From Rhizophlyctis rosea (taxonomy: Eukaryota > Chytridiomycota > Chytridiomycetes > Rhizophlyctidales > Rhizophlyctidaceae): a stretch of 40,831 nucleotides of DNA. The notes beneath the pieces are model-generated. The model made no database searches. It had not been told where the DNA came from and saw only the letters and a program-made list of their open reading frames with translations. The position numbers and the translations under genes were made by a program. This document shows positions 1 to 12,033 of the stretch, one piece after another. Numbering within the stretch: position 1 is the first letter of the stretch; each line of letters opens with the position of its first letter. The stretch is taken from contig JADGJC010000343.1 in the NCBI GenBank assembly GCA_027596075.1, positions 1-40,831 on the forward strand, in the 5' to 3' direction.

Positions 1-148
1 AAACATGACACGTACGGAGCTGAACTACTCATAATGTTCGGCAATTGAGGAGGTGTCACCGGCGAGTCAGGACCGAAATATTTCATTCATTGGGCAATGT
101 AGTGGTCGTTGCCTCTTAACCAGTCCATCGGGTTGTTGGCGTGTCTAT

Positions 149-3100
149 TTTACGGAATATCGTAAAAATTCGCAAGAGGGTGTATCAGCCGATGTTCAAA
201 ACAAATAATCAGCGGACAACAGACTGGGAGGTGGGGGGGTATCATTGTCAACAAAACAAAAAAACAAAAAACTCACAGATTGCCAGGACAAGCACCACCA
301 AACAAATCCACCCCACCCAACCGATCCATAACAAACCCAGCGGTATGAATACGGTATCCCAACCCTTGCGGAAAAACATCCCTGTCAATGGGGTGACGGA
401 GACCGGTAAAGGGCAACTGAAGTATGCCAAATCGCTAATGTCGTTGTAGGTCCAGAACCCGATATTCCACCCCTTCGTGACGTCGCAGGCGACCATCCAG
501 AAGTAGTCTGGAATGGCAATAGATGGAAAGGGGGGTGGGGGGCGGTTTAGGATTGAGGAGGTTATGCATTGGGCAATCCCCTCCGTGCTCCGGAAAGAAA
601 ACATTGTCATAACTTGCCTGGTAGATTGATGTTGGGCAAACTGGGGGGTGAACGCGGACTAGGTATCGACAAAAACGACCGGCAGTCAGCACAAAAACAA
701 AAGAACAAAAGAAATAGGGATCGAAGACCCGAATCCCCACCGAAAAAACAAGCCCCCGCCGCCCCGCCGCCTCTTCCCCCCCCCCCCCCCCCCCATCCTT
801 CTTTGGGCGGGTTAACTCACTTCTGCCCAGGCTGAACCGCAGTCCCCGCCACCACAAACAAATCAACACCATGGTCATTCGCATAATCCTTCAAAATGAT
901 TTCTGCGTCTCGCCATGACCCTTTTTGGTTCGGGATTCGATGTTGCCAAGCGAGGTTGACGCGCGTGAAGGTTGCTTCGCGGTAGGCTAGCGATCTAAAG
1001 CAGTTGCTTCCTACACTGTTTTTTGTTGAAGGTAAGAGGAGGTTTTTTTATAAAAATACACATGGGGGGGGGGGGGGGGGGGGGGGGTGGGGGGGGGGGG
1101 GTGGGGGAGTGGGTTAAGTGGACCATTTAAAAATGCCCACCGGGCCCCACCACCTGCACCAAAAGAAAAAGAACCCCCCCCCCCCCCGGGCGGCCGGGGG
1201 TTTTGTTAACCATTTAACATTGCCACCAGGGCACCCCCCCCTGAACTAAATGAAACCCCCCCCCCCCCCCCCCCCCTTTCTCTCTCTTCAATCAACTCCA
1301 ATTGAAGGAAAGGAAAAAAAACACCTACATGTGTCCCTTATTGTAATCGGTTCCAGCAATCGCATCAACATCGGTTTGGTATTGTGCGTCAAATCCTATA
1401 TATTTAGAGTTTGTGATGCAAAGAATGTTTTCAGCGGCGTCAATCCAGTCGCTTCCGAATGGAAGGAAAAACAATCGAAGGAAGGGGGGGGGGAGACACT
1501 CCCAAATATCCAACTCGCCCACAGAACAACACACACCAACACAAAACACAAACCTGCAACAGCCGTAAAAGACTCCTGCGGCCTCGCACCACTAGTCCCC
1601 GGCTTCTCCACCCACGCAACAAGATCCGGTAACCGTCGCGAAGTATCATACATAACAAAATGCCCCGTGTTGACACTCGGACTACAACTCGTCCGCTGAC
1701 AAACAAACACCCTATTCGAAGTCGGGGTCGCCCACGTGCCCGTAATATCAGGCATACGCCCCGCCGCAAAATTGTTCGCACAGGAAAGTTGTACCGTGTT
1801 TCGTGTACGTCTTATGAATGCGTTGAGGTAGTTTATGAAGGGGCCGTTGTTGACTTGTTGGTTGAGTTGGAAGAAGGGGAGATTGTTTGGGAGGGATGGG
1901 TTGGGTGTTTGGGCGTCGATGACTCCGATTCCTAGAATGTCGTCTGGGTTTGAGGGTACTGCCGACCCGTCGTTTGCGGGGATGGAGTTGGGGTCGATTT
2001 GGTCGAATGTGAGTTGGATGCCGTCGCAGCCTTGATAGGTCCCGCCTGGGCAGCCGAGCTGGATGGAGAAGAGGGGTGGGTCGGAGAATGTGGTCATTGA
2101 ACTGTTGGTGGAGGTGGCGATTGGGGGGAGGAATTTTGAGGGGGATATGAGTGATCCAGTGGAGGTTATTGTGGGGTCTTGTTGGTCGAGGCACTGGAGG
2201 AAGGTTTCAATCATGTCAGAATCGGAAAATCCGCACGTCATCGCATGCCTCCTCTAACAAAACGCACCAACTCCCAAAACTTCAGCTTATCAATCCCCGT
2301 CAACCTCCAAGTCTTGTAGTAAGTACCCAAAGGTCCCAACTTCGCCTCCGCACCTCCATGCACGTCCAGCGCCGCAGTGAGGCCAACACATGGTCCCGTA
2401 TGGGTCGACAAGTCTGCAGAGGCGGTCGCTTCCATCCCGAGTTGGGCGTCAACGTCGATGAAGAGATCGATGGTTTGTGTGGTGACAAGTTCGATGCCGA
2501 GGCCTAGCTTGGGGCGGATGCCTCCAGTCATTTGGCCGTTGGCGCTGATAGGTTTTTGGGTTGGGATCAGAGTGGGTATAGGTTGCATGACATTGTAAGC
2601 GACAACACTGACTGTAGGAAGCATCAAAACTTGGATCGTTAACATTAGGACGCGTATAATCCACCACACCGTTGGGTTGGAGCGTGTCACTCGCAGGCGT
2701 CTCCTGACCGTCCGGGTTAAACCCGTACGCAATATAAATGCTTGGGGCATTGGCGACAAACGTCACACTAGCAGAAGCAGACACGCAGCAAACATGGCTT
2801 CGATATCCAATATGGGCCCAACCTCTCCCACACCAGGAATAACAAGCGGAGTTGGCGGGATAGGAGCGGGCAGAATGGACTGATAGTTGTGATTGTAATT
2901 GATGTTGAGGACAAAGTCTGCGCTCAAGGTTGTTTGAGCTGAACCGCTTGCACGGAAGTAGGTGCAGGCGTGCTCAGTCTTGAGCGAGATGAGATTACCC
3001 GTTACTGATACACCAAATGCGGCGTTGAGGTTTGCTTGGGCGTTTACGTTTACGTCAATGGTTGCTTGTACCTCAATGCCGGTGAAGTTGCACTGGAAGT

Positions 3101-3772
3101 CACCATGGGCAAGGGTTCGGAAGTAGGATTGTTGAACACTGAAGGGTAACTCTACGCCCAAACTCAACGTATTCATCTTCTTCCACCAATCCTCCCAGCT
3201 CCAAAGCGACGCGGGATAGTCTTGCACCGTGACGCCTGCGAATCCACTGGCGGTCTTTGAAGCGTCGACAAACTCTTTCAGATTGGTGAACAGGATGTCC
3301 ATCTGGATGGGATCTGCGACGGGAGATCCACCGCCCACGGCCGCAAAGTTTGCATCAATTTGGAGGACTTTGGAGCTGGTAGAACTCCCTGCGCTGGCGA
3401 AGACGATGCGGGCAAAGTGACCGCCGTAGCATCCGGAGGGGAGTTGGAGGCTTGGTCTGGATGTAAGCCTGAGACGATGGACATACAGCTGGAGTCGGTG
3501 CAAGTGACGGTGATTGTTTGGGAGGCTGTGAAGGAGGTGTCGCAGCCGGTGATGGTGTAGATGGGTTTATCGAGGTCGGCGAGGTTGTTTGACGACCCGC
3601 TCAACCGGGTGATAATCACGCTTTCAGAACTTTCCCCATACATAACCTGGCCCTCGGTCAATGGACTGCCAGCAGGGACCTTGACGATGGTCGGACGGTA
3701 GAGGGTCACCGGGATTTGGGCCAACGCCGCGGAAGAGAAGAACGCGATGATTGCGAAGACGATGGTATACAT
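149..3772 (-). CDS. Secreted multidomain protein with C-terminal DNA/RNA non-specific endonuclease domain
   Basis: The start at 3772 gives a clean signal peptide (MYTIVFAIIAFFSSAALA, then Q); an upstream in-frame ATG lies at 3838. The N-terminal part resembles the fungal DUF7029 module. The segment at about 3130-2300 resembles DUF7223 (beta-rich, with IPGVGEVGP and RPKLGLGIE motifs). The C-terminal part matches the Serratia-type nuclease fold: a YNKGH motif with the catalytic His codon at 1331-1333; N-x3-Q-x4-N-x4-W-x3-E in an exon at 821-1015 (Asn at 955-957, Glu at 901-903); then an IPDYFW motif in the next exon (617 down to about 277). With the inferred splice, His and Asn are 20 residues apart, as in Serratia nuclease. 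The reading frame changes near 3440-3490, 2775, 2612 and 2233; these may be errors, tiny introns or real mutations. The extreme C-terminus (149-277) is uncertain. Likely role: extracellular nucleic-acid degradation. A function against competitors is only a guess. Confidence 0.65.
776..1276. repeat. Poly-C/poly-G tracts and a tandem duplication in nuclease-gene introns
   Basis: Long homopolymers cluster here: C19 at 776-794, G24 at 1064-1087, G13 at 1089-1101, C14 at 1174-1187 and C21 at 1256-1276. Most lie in inferred introns of the secreted nuclease gene. The stretches 1112-1187 and 1203-1276 are diverged tandem copies: each has GTTAA, then CCATTTAA, then a GCC-ACC-rich part, an A-rich part and a terminal C run. 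Tract lengths may be inaccurate in the assembly. Confidence 0.75.
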
Positions 3773-6700
3773 GGTGAGGACCGAAATCCACCCACCGGTT
3801 GCGCGAGATCGCAACGCATTGGCGGAAGCACGAATCATGGTGGGAATGATTTGCCAAAGCTCGGGCAATGCAAGCTTTGGACCCTACGCGCAAAGAAGAG
3901 CAGGGGTATATGTGACATGGTGCTCATATATAGGTTGATAGTTGATGGAGCACTTTACTGGGGTCGTGTCCCGTGTCCAAGTTTACCCATTACAATGTCC
4001 TGATGTAAGTAGATATCATGACTAGTAAGTAGGTCCGGCAAACCTGAGTTCAAGCCGGATCAAAAGGTTACCGTAAATTCGCGCTAGAGGACCAAAACCC
4101 AACATTTTTTTTGCATGCTGCCTGCGGCAGGCTGCATCTTCTTTGTGCACAGCATACGAAGCAGCATTTATCTGATGATACAATGCAACAGAACCAAGGA
4201 GATCAATGCTCACCAACACCCAGGCTGTGACCGATCCAAAGATGCCGCAACCTCCCGACCTCCGACCCGATCCTTCAATCCTTGATCCAAGGCTCCTTCC
4301 ACTGCTTCTATCCGCTGCGTGTAATATGACTGACAAGTGTGGTTATAGTATGCATGCGATATTCTATTCGGGTGATGTGTGTTCATGCGTGTAATCCGTG
4401 TGATGCGTGTGTTCAACCAGCATATCGGAATATCGGAGCTGGCGGAGGAGCAGCGGAGCTCACCGGCCCGCCGACCCGATCAAGAAGTTATCAGATACAA
4501 GTTGCTTTCTCGTTTTACCCTATTTCCAAGACTAAAATTGTCCTTAAAAGAAATAAAAATATTAAAGGTTGCCCGAAAGTTACAAACTCTTGAGCCGATA
4601 TGCTGATATGGGCAACGCCGCAACGGGCAGCGGATTGGATCACAAAGTGCAACAAGTTGTTTCTGGCCAATTCCAGCCAATGCTCCGGATTTAAAAAGGT
4701 GGCGTCAAACCTTGTTGCTTGTTTTCGCCCGTCCTGGCACAAAGAATTTCTCCTTTACAGTCCGTTTCACCATAGTTGACCTCTCACGTGATCCAAAATC
4801 TGGCCAAGTTGGCCCTGTACCTATAAGATCAAATAGTGTTGTGCGACGGGTCAAATTGGGTGAAATTGGCTGTAGCAGTCTTCAATTGTCGAGGAGTTAA
4901 GTTACGGTTGCTACGCTCGACTCGATGTCCAACATACAATGATTTTAACAACCTTTTGAAATTGGTGGCGGCAACCAAACATTAAGTACAAGACAACCGA
5001 CGTTCATGTTTATGTTTGATGTTTCGATTGATCCGACGTTGATGATTCTATAAACATTCCCCTCCTATGTACCTATCCCCTCCCCTCCACTAACCCTACC
5101 ACTGATGTTTCAGCCTTTGCAGCAAAGAAGGCATAGACAGAACGCAATTACGGCATGATTTGTGTTCGGAGGGTCTTCAGCCAAGGGGCAATAAAAGGGT
5201 CATCCGATGTTGTGTCAGTTGGTTATGACAGTGAGAAGTCTCCCTCCTAGGCCCGGGACAATGAGAAAAAAAGCACAGTGACAACTGAAATCATGTGGAA
5301 TCGGTTGGTGCACGTTTTATACAAAAATGCGAAATCCCATCTTCATTGTACAACACTGCCCCTTTTCATGGCACTGACTGATCAGTATATAAAATTGAGG
5401 AATATTAGAGCGGATGCCAATGATCTCCACAATTCCACAAATGTTCAAACGATAGGATGAGAAAAAGTCAACCCGATAGCAATCCGTACTATCCTGCCGG
5501 CTCAGGATGCCCGGAATGTCTGCAGAGGCCCAGAACGTCTGCAGAGGTACGTCCAATTTGCACCGTCTTTCTGCTATCTCACACCGGTATTGAACATCCA
5601 CCCATCGTACGATCGTAATTCACTGTCCTACCTCCCAACCCAACTAAAACAGGCCACATCCTTCGATGAAGAACAAGTATTCCACGAAAATGCCAAAACG
5701 CCGTGGTTGTCCCATTCATATCGGACCAGGTGGACAACTTTCAATTTGACCAATAAGATAAGATATGTTGAATCCAAACGCACATTGTGATGTACAAGTA
5801 CAACTACCATGCAGAAAAAGACCGCACAAAGCATAACGTAGCACATCCGCATCTGGATCGCTTCAAGCAGAAGCTCCTAAGCTCGCAGCAAGCGCACAAT
5901 GAACTTCAATGACCCAGCATCCAGTCGACTCCACCTTGACTCTTTTTTCCATTCATTTCGAATCAGTCAGGCATCGATGAAGCATGTTCCTTCCAGAACT
6001 GGACTATTTGAAAAGGAAGCTGGAGAAATCTCAAGTGCATGATAAAGGTTGTCCAATACTCTGCCAACGTCGCTAGGCGCCCGGCTTGTTCCTTTGATTT
6101 TTCACAACCACGAGTGATTCACAACAATTTTACTAATTTTTACCGGTGACAGAAGAGGACCAAAAAAAAGAAAGGAAAGAGAACCCACGCGACTGCCGCC
6201 ATAAATAGGTTAACAAAAGATGGTGCATGAAAATGCACGTTTCCAACCGCCATGAGAGCAACAAAAGAAGAATTGAAGCATAGAAACCATTTCAGCTTCA
6301 AATGCCCCATCTCATCCAGCATCCATAAGCCTGAGTGTTTAGTCTATACGCATCGTCAATGGAAAATAAAAACGGCAGGAGAAAAGAGGGGTCATACACG
6401 CAAGTTACCCACGAGGTAACATGACAGAGTCTCGAACATGTTCCATGTGCGTTGATCAATGCCATTCAGCCCGATATTTACCCCATCCTTCCAAGGATGG
6501 AAGTCCAAATGTCTTGACAACTAGTACACGAATCGCACCCGCGAAAGTTGCCTTTGAATTACCGCATCTAAACACAAGCTCCTGAACAAATGCAAAATGC
6601 CTCTGGTGACCCCAATTTACACGAACGTCATAACGCAAGACATATTTCAAGGTAGTCATAGACATCAATCACTCTTTGTTTTTTCTGTTTATGTAACAGG

Positions 6701-7253
6701 TAAGGAATGCAAAAAATGAAATCCAAAGTTTGCGCGACGAGTATTGATGGTGAGCCCGGGTTAACAGAATAGGTACAAATCAGATTGTGGAGAGGTTCCG
6801 AACCCCCATGGAAGCAAGAGTGCGAAGATATGGCCCACAATTCTGAAAGGACGGTCGTTCGCAGCAAACAGGTGGGGGGAAAACCTCCTCAACATGCAAA
6901 CATAGCAAGATCGGCTTTGCCTTGAATCAAAAATCAAGCCATCATTTGGTAGGTTTCCATGCGAGAAACAAAAGAAAATGTACCACGGCACTAGGGCAAA
7001 CAGACGTCTTTCTCTGCACCCAAACAAGAGAAGAGAGCCAAGTGCCGAATCGTTTCTACCATCCATGATAACACTCTCTTTCGATTTGCCTCATATTTAC
7101 ATCGGGTATAACCTCCCCCGAAATATAACTATCTGCGCACTATGCAAACATTTAAGCACATTTTACTTTGAACTAACAACTACGTCGCGAAAACTATATA
7201 CATTCCCCTCTACTTAAACCCCACCCCCCTTCTCTGCACCCAACCCCACCACC
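3773..7253. other. Intergenic region, no gene seen
   Basis: This stretch of about 3.5 kb between two minus-strand genes holds only short open frames without family resemblance, with no conserved motifs and no convincing splice-linked exons. Small items seen: a short imperfect palindrome GCCTGCGGCAGGC near 4119-4131, and a 15-bp near-duplicate around GTCTGCAGAGG at about 5516-5547. The upstream part (3773-3950) should contain the promoter of the secreted nuclease gene, and the part just below 7254 should contain the 3' region of the SH3 gene. Confidence 0.5.
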
Positions 7254-9347
7254 CTACCACTGATCAGTCGGCACCCTCCTCCCCTTCCCCCTCCCCACCT
7301 TCACCCCCCCACCCCTCGCACCCCCGGTACACCTCTCCAACTCCCCCCAAAGCCCAACATAGCACCTCCGATCCTCAGCCCCCAAAACTCCACTCGCCAA
7401 CGCCCTCATACAAAACTCCCTCTTAGCTTCCAAATGCACAAACGGCCCTCCACCCAAAAAGATCAACGTCCTCGGATGTGCCAGTGCACTGAACTTCGAG
7501 CGCGGGATGGAAGAGATGGGTCGTGAGGAGGTGGTGGTGAGGGGCGAGAAGAAGGGAAGTGTGCGTTTTATGTCTAGGACGCCTATATGGGGGTGGGCGT
7601 CACCTATGCGAGAAAGTCGTCAACATCATCCCCCTCAAAAAAGACCACCAACACAAAAACACCACCGAAAAACTCACCACCCTCAACGACACCAAACCCC
7701 GTCCCATCCTCAAACACCTCCCAAACCGTCACCGAATCCCCCGTCGCAATTGTCGCATCATACCAATGCTCCGCCGGACGATCGAATGCCGCTTCCTGCG
7801 GTGCATACGGCGCTGCAACAGAGGGAGGACGTAGGGGTGGAACGATAGTTCCCTCGTCGCTCTCGTTGTCTGAATCGTTGTCCGTCGTGTCGGAGAGGTA
7901 GATGAGGGGGAAGTAGCCTGTTTGGCCGGTCCGTCCTGGTGGAAGGCACGAAGTACTCAGAGAGGTTCTTTTCATTTCACGCAATAGGCAATGGACCGGA
8001 AGGCAAGATACTAACGGTTAAACCCAAACGCCCTCCCATCCTCAAACCTCTCCAAAACATCCACCTCATCCCCAACCTCCAACGGCAACTCCCCTTCCTC
8101 CGTCGGGCGATACGCAAACATCACACTCCGCCTCTCGCTCCTCGTTCCCGTCCTAAACAGCCCCGCATCCCCAACTGGCGGCACCACACCCGCACTCGCC
8201 CTCCCACTCGCCACAGCCGTCGACTCCGACCCACTCCACGGCGACACCCCACCACTATCCCTCTCCCTCCCCTCCCGAACCGCCACCATCTCCGGCACCC
8301 GCGGAATAGACGACCAAGACGCCGACGCGGCAGCGTAGGTGTCGATGATAGACATTTCCATGTTGCCTGGCACGGTGGATTTCGTTTCGCTGTCCAATGT
8401 GGAAAGAAGCGATGCTTCGCGGTTCGGGCTATACCCTCCGCTCCGCCTGCGATAAAAGCACGTATTCCACTTCCACCTCCGCGGAAGTACACAAATCAAG
8501 AGAACGAGAAGAGATGTTATGACAACGAGAGTGATTGGAAGGGCGATGGCTAGGGCCAGGGTGTTTGTTGATGGTGTTTCTGCGGATGCTGTTGTTGGGG
8601 ATGAGGAGGGTGATGCGAGGGTGAGGGTTTCGGTGTTCCAGGTGAAGGTTGATGTTGTTATGAGGGGACTTGGAATGATGGGTGGGAGGATGGTGACGGG
8701 GGTTAGGGAGAAGATTGACGATGATGTTGTTGTTGTCATAGTTCTTGTTGTCATAGTGGGGGCGGCACCAGTGACTATTAGGCAGACGTCTGTGAACTGT
8801 GTAAACGAAGTGTCAGATTGCTGATGTTATCGTGCTTGTTGCCCCAGTCTGCATGATCATCTTGTTTACTTCTACTGTGAATCTTTGTCCAATGATCGTT
8901 GCCTTCCCACGCCCCCACCGTGCAACCATTCCGCTCAATGCTCATAACTCTATAAGCTCGCTAACGCTCACATCCAACCCACCGCTTCGCGGCGCGGGAC
9001 ACAACATCATCCACATCAACCCACATTACCTTAGGAACACTGACAACCGTACAATTCTCCCAGGGCAAACAACGCTCAAAGAGAGCCTGTCCAGTACTCT
9101 GGTGACACGCCTCAGCGTCCGTCAAGGGCAGCAACTGGCCTGTATTCCCTCCTCCTCCAGCAGACGGCGTAGCAGCCTGCCCAATCTGATTCTGCCTCTC
9201 CTGTCTCAAATTACTCAGTGTCGTGTAGACGCAGGTTGCGACGCATGGTTGGAGTTGTTGAGATTGGCAGAGTGTGATGAGGTGGGAGAGGAGGATGAGT
9301 ATGAAGTGTAGTGTGCGTGTCAGTGTGGACAAGAGGGTGTGTTGCAT
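7254..9347 (-). CDS. Single-pass membrane protein with Cys-containing ectodomain and cytoplasmic SH3 domain
   Basis: Four exons fit in phase: 9347-8972, 8789-8016, 7935-7678 and 7603-7254, with introns of 182, 80 and 74 nt. The start at 9347 begins a signal peptide (MQHTLLSTLTRTLHFILILL). The ectodomain carries CVATC and CLPWENC motifs and a Thr/Ser-rich linker. One transmembrane helix follows (LALAIALPITLVVITSLLVL), then a basic stop-transfer stretch. The tail holds an SH3 domain split by an intron: FAYRPTEEGELPLEVGDEV, then FEDGRAFGFN, then GYFPLIYLSD. A second SH3-like half (GDSVTVWEVFEDGTGFG) follows. The last exon ends in a basic Gly-rich tail that I do not recognise. The layout resembles fungal cell-surface sensors such as Sho1- or Fus1-like proteins, which use SH3 tails to recruit signalling or cytoskeletal partners. 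The specific ligand and pathway cannot be told. Confidence 0.75.
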
Positions 9348-10316
9348 TCGATGGGGGTTTGTGTGTGTGTGCGTTAGTGCTGGTGGGTGTCGTGATGGGA
9401 AGGTTGAACGTTTGGGACTGGAGGGATATGATGAGAATACCAACATACACGTTGCCACGGTCACTCACCTACAGTGTTTATTCCGACCTGTTTACTATGA
9501 TTGTATGATGAGAAGCAAGCACTCCGTCCTCATTGACAAGGTATGGTATCAATATCAGGCTCGTACCAGATAGACAGAGTAGAGCATTTCGAGACCGTGG
9601 GAAAAAGAGGTCTCTTTGTGGGAGTGCGACCATACTGCGCAACACACTCTCTGTCTCTTTGCATGACTCTTGCCATTGCATCCATCATCGGATGAAAACA
9701 ACAATCGCGACTCAGCCCATGACACTTTTCGATTAAAAGGGGTGGGGACAACGGAAATGAAAAGGGGTACTGCGCCGCCAAGAGGAGTGCTGCGCCACAT
9801 GAATGAATCAGTCGAGTGGGGAGACGCGTTCACACACTTCCCACGGTCCAACAGGCGGGTAGACTGGGTAGTGATCCACTGCACTCCGACTCCTATTTGA
9901 AATGAGCGGGGAATCAAATGAGCAGTGGCTATATTGGCTACGCAGAAAAAAAATGTGAGTCAATGTAGTGATGCACAGACGTAATACATCGATTGATTAC
10001 TGATCATGGCACGCTGAACATGACATGGTTGATATAGTTTGAGGGACACTATTACGAAGAGGAAGCAACCCAAGTAACCCCAAACCCAAGGTCTGCTCCA
10101 TATCGTCAGATATCCAAGTGATCCATCACACTCACATCAGACCACTTAGCCCATTAAATCCTTTTTTCGAAATATGGCCATCCAGAAAGGCATGCTAAGT
10201 ATAACCACCGCCAATGACATAGTCCTCATACAAATCTCGGCCGCATATGGCTATGCTGATGTTGCTGGCCACTATCCCCAACCCCAACACTTCCCGCTCT
10301 CTGTAATCCTCGCATA
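9348..10316. other. Intergenic region, no gene seen
   Basis: This stretch separates two minus-strand genes. It should carry the promoter of the SH3 membrane protein (just above 9347, including a short GT-rich stretch at about 9357-9372) and the 3' region of YOP1 (just below 10317). No open frame here resembles a known protein. Confidence 0.5.
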
Positions 10317-11385
10317 TTAGCGCCATTCTTCCAAACGACAAACCCGCCTCAAATCACCAACCTTGAACTTCGCAACAGGCTTCGCAGCCGGCGGAGGTTC
10401 TGCCACACTCAACCGTGGCCGCACAAATAGGTGATACAGCTGTTCTGCTCCCTATTACAAACAATAGGTAGTGACGTGTTGGTGTGGGCCGTCTGGTTGT
10501 CAGATCACATGGAAAGGTGAGGGCAATACTTACACGGCATTGCGGCAGTAGGAGATACAGGAGGAAAACCACTTTGAATGTATAATAGAAGCTGGTGGGG
10601 ACCCGTATCATGTCAATACTAAGCCCTGACACCCCAACCCCCAATGCTTACTTACGGTAACCACCGGACAATAGTCCCCGTCAACGCCTCGAACGTGTTC
10701 AGAAACCCGAAGACCGTCCAGTATATCAACCTGATTTACATGGAGTGTGGCGGCGGTGTGAGATCCTCATGCACAAAGGAGCGAACATGCCAAGCACTGG
10801 ACGTACCACTGCGTATCATCCCCCTTATCCAACGTCTCGACCGCCTTGAAACTGGCGTATGCCGGGTATGCAAAGCCCTACATGTCTCAAGATCAGATAC
10901 CGACACAAACCCAATCCGTTCGCTCAAGTTCATTCCTACAATCAAATTGACGATGAACGACCCCCTGCAAACCAATCTCGAATGATCAGATATGTGGCAA
11001 TCATTGGGCCGCATCGTAACGCGAAGTTCGAAATACACTCCTCCTCACCAAATGTTATAAAAAATCATAAGACCCAATCCAACCGCCACCGCAAGTGTCA
11101 TCCATGTTTTGGGGATTTTGAAGTTCTGTTCCAGAGTATTTACGTATGGGACATCGAGGTTTGGGGTGTTGATCTGTGTATTCGATGGAAAGTGTACAAC
11201 GGTGAGCCGCTGTCAATACGTGTCTGATGGTTTGCCTTAAACTAACGGAGCCGAGGACCGAACTGAAGTGTCCGAAGATGAGAGAAGAAAGAGTGTCTAC
11301 GTGGTTCAAGATTTCTAAAGAGAGGTAGAAGGTCAGGGAAATTGAGTACGAGTTGTCCCAAAATAGTTTGAATTGACTGACCCAT
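10317..11385 (-). CDS. YOP1: YOP1/REEP family ER membrane-shaping protein (TB2/DP1, HVA22)
   Basis: Seven exons fit in phase: 11385-11350, 11173-11049, 10964-10940, 10877-10807, 10730-10656, 10591-10534 and 10451-10317. The product of about 174 residues matches the family length. Family motifs are clear: TLEQNFKIPKTWM before the first hydrophobic pair; NLI then GFAYPAYASFKAVET; DTQW then YWTVFGFLNTFEALTG; FYYTFKVVFLLYLLLPQCRGAEQLY, with the last residues across an exon joint; and a positively charged C-terminal tail. The two hydrophobic hairpins insert into the outer leaflet of tubular ER, and family members bend membranes together with reticulons. The start was chosen because MGQSIQTILGQL gives the usual short N-terminus; an alternative open frame extends upstream to an ATG at 11567. 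The 25-nt exon (10964-10940) is notable. Confidence 0.9.
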
Positions 11386-12033
11386 TGGTTACCGAGTTTA
11401 GGAGGAGTTGGAGTTGTTGGGGCAAAGACGAGTGCAAAGAATGAAAGGCGGTGAGAGGAGGTGTTTTTCTTGTAAGAGGTCCAGAACCAGCATGACCTCC
11501 CTTTGCGACCGATTTGGATGAGAATGCGAGATGAAAATGACGCATGGGAAGGGAGGGCCCGGTGCATTATTGCAGGGCATGCAATTTGGAACATCGGCGA
11601 AGAGGGTCCTTGTTTCATGCACGCACACTGCTGCGCCAAATGAACAGCGCCACCAGCCGAATGTTCAAACTTCAAACGGCATTAAAACCTGGTTCTTTGT
11701 TACCAATTCCTTCCCTGATTCCTCTCTAGGCAATTCACATAGAAACACCCACATTCCTGTTGCTTGCCGCATCTTTCTTGCGCCGACTCAAAGCAACTTG
11801 ATTTGTAGTCTACTGTCCAGACTGTCGAAGAGGTCCAACAGACACCGACACTCCAGATCCAGTCGCGCAAGTTTTGCTCCAGCCGGTGGAGAGCAAAAGT
11901 CGCGCAAGATCGAAAACTAAAAAGGGGGCTGACATGAACGCATTCCGAAGACAAAACAGCAATACCTAACAACACCCCCCTGCATAGTCTGCATGCTTCA
12001 ACTGACACTTCTAACTTGCAGATCCGTCAACAA
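11386..12033. promoter_or_regulatory. Divergent intergenic region between YOP1 and the DUF4396 gene
   Basis: YOP1 runs left and the DUF4396 gene runs right from this 650-bp stretch, so it should hold both promoters. Just before the DUF4396 start there is a strong splice-acceptor-like sequence (CTGAC...CTAACTTGCAG ending at 12021), so a 5' UTR intron or an unseen first exon is possible. I see no defined operator. Confidence 0.45.

Noticed and set aside
4119..4131. Palindrome GCCTGCGGCAGGC as a regulatory site
   Set aside because: It is short and single, and lies more than 300 bp from any gene start. A site of this size can occur by chance.
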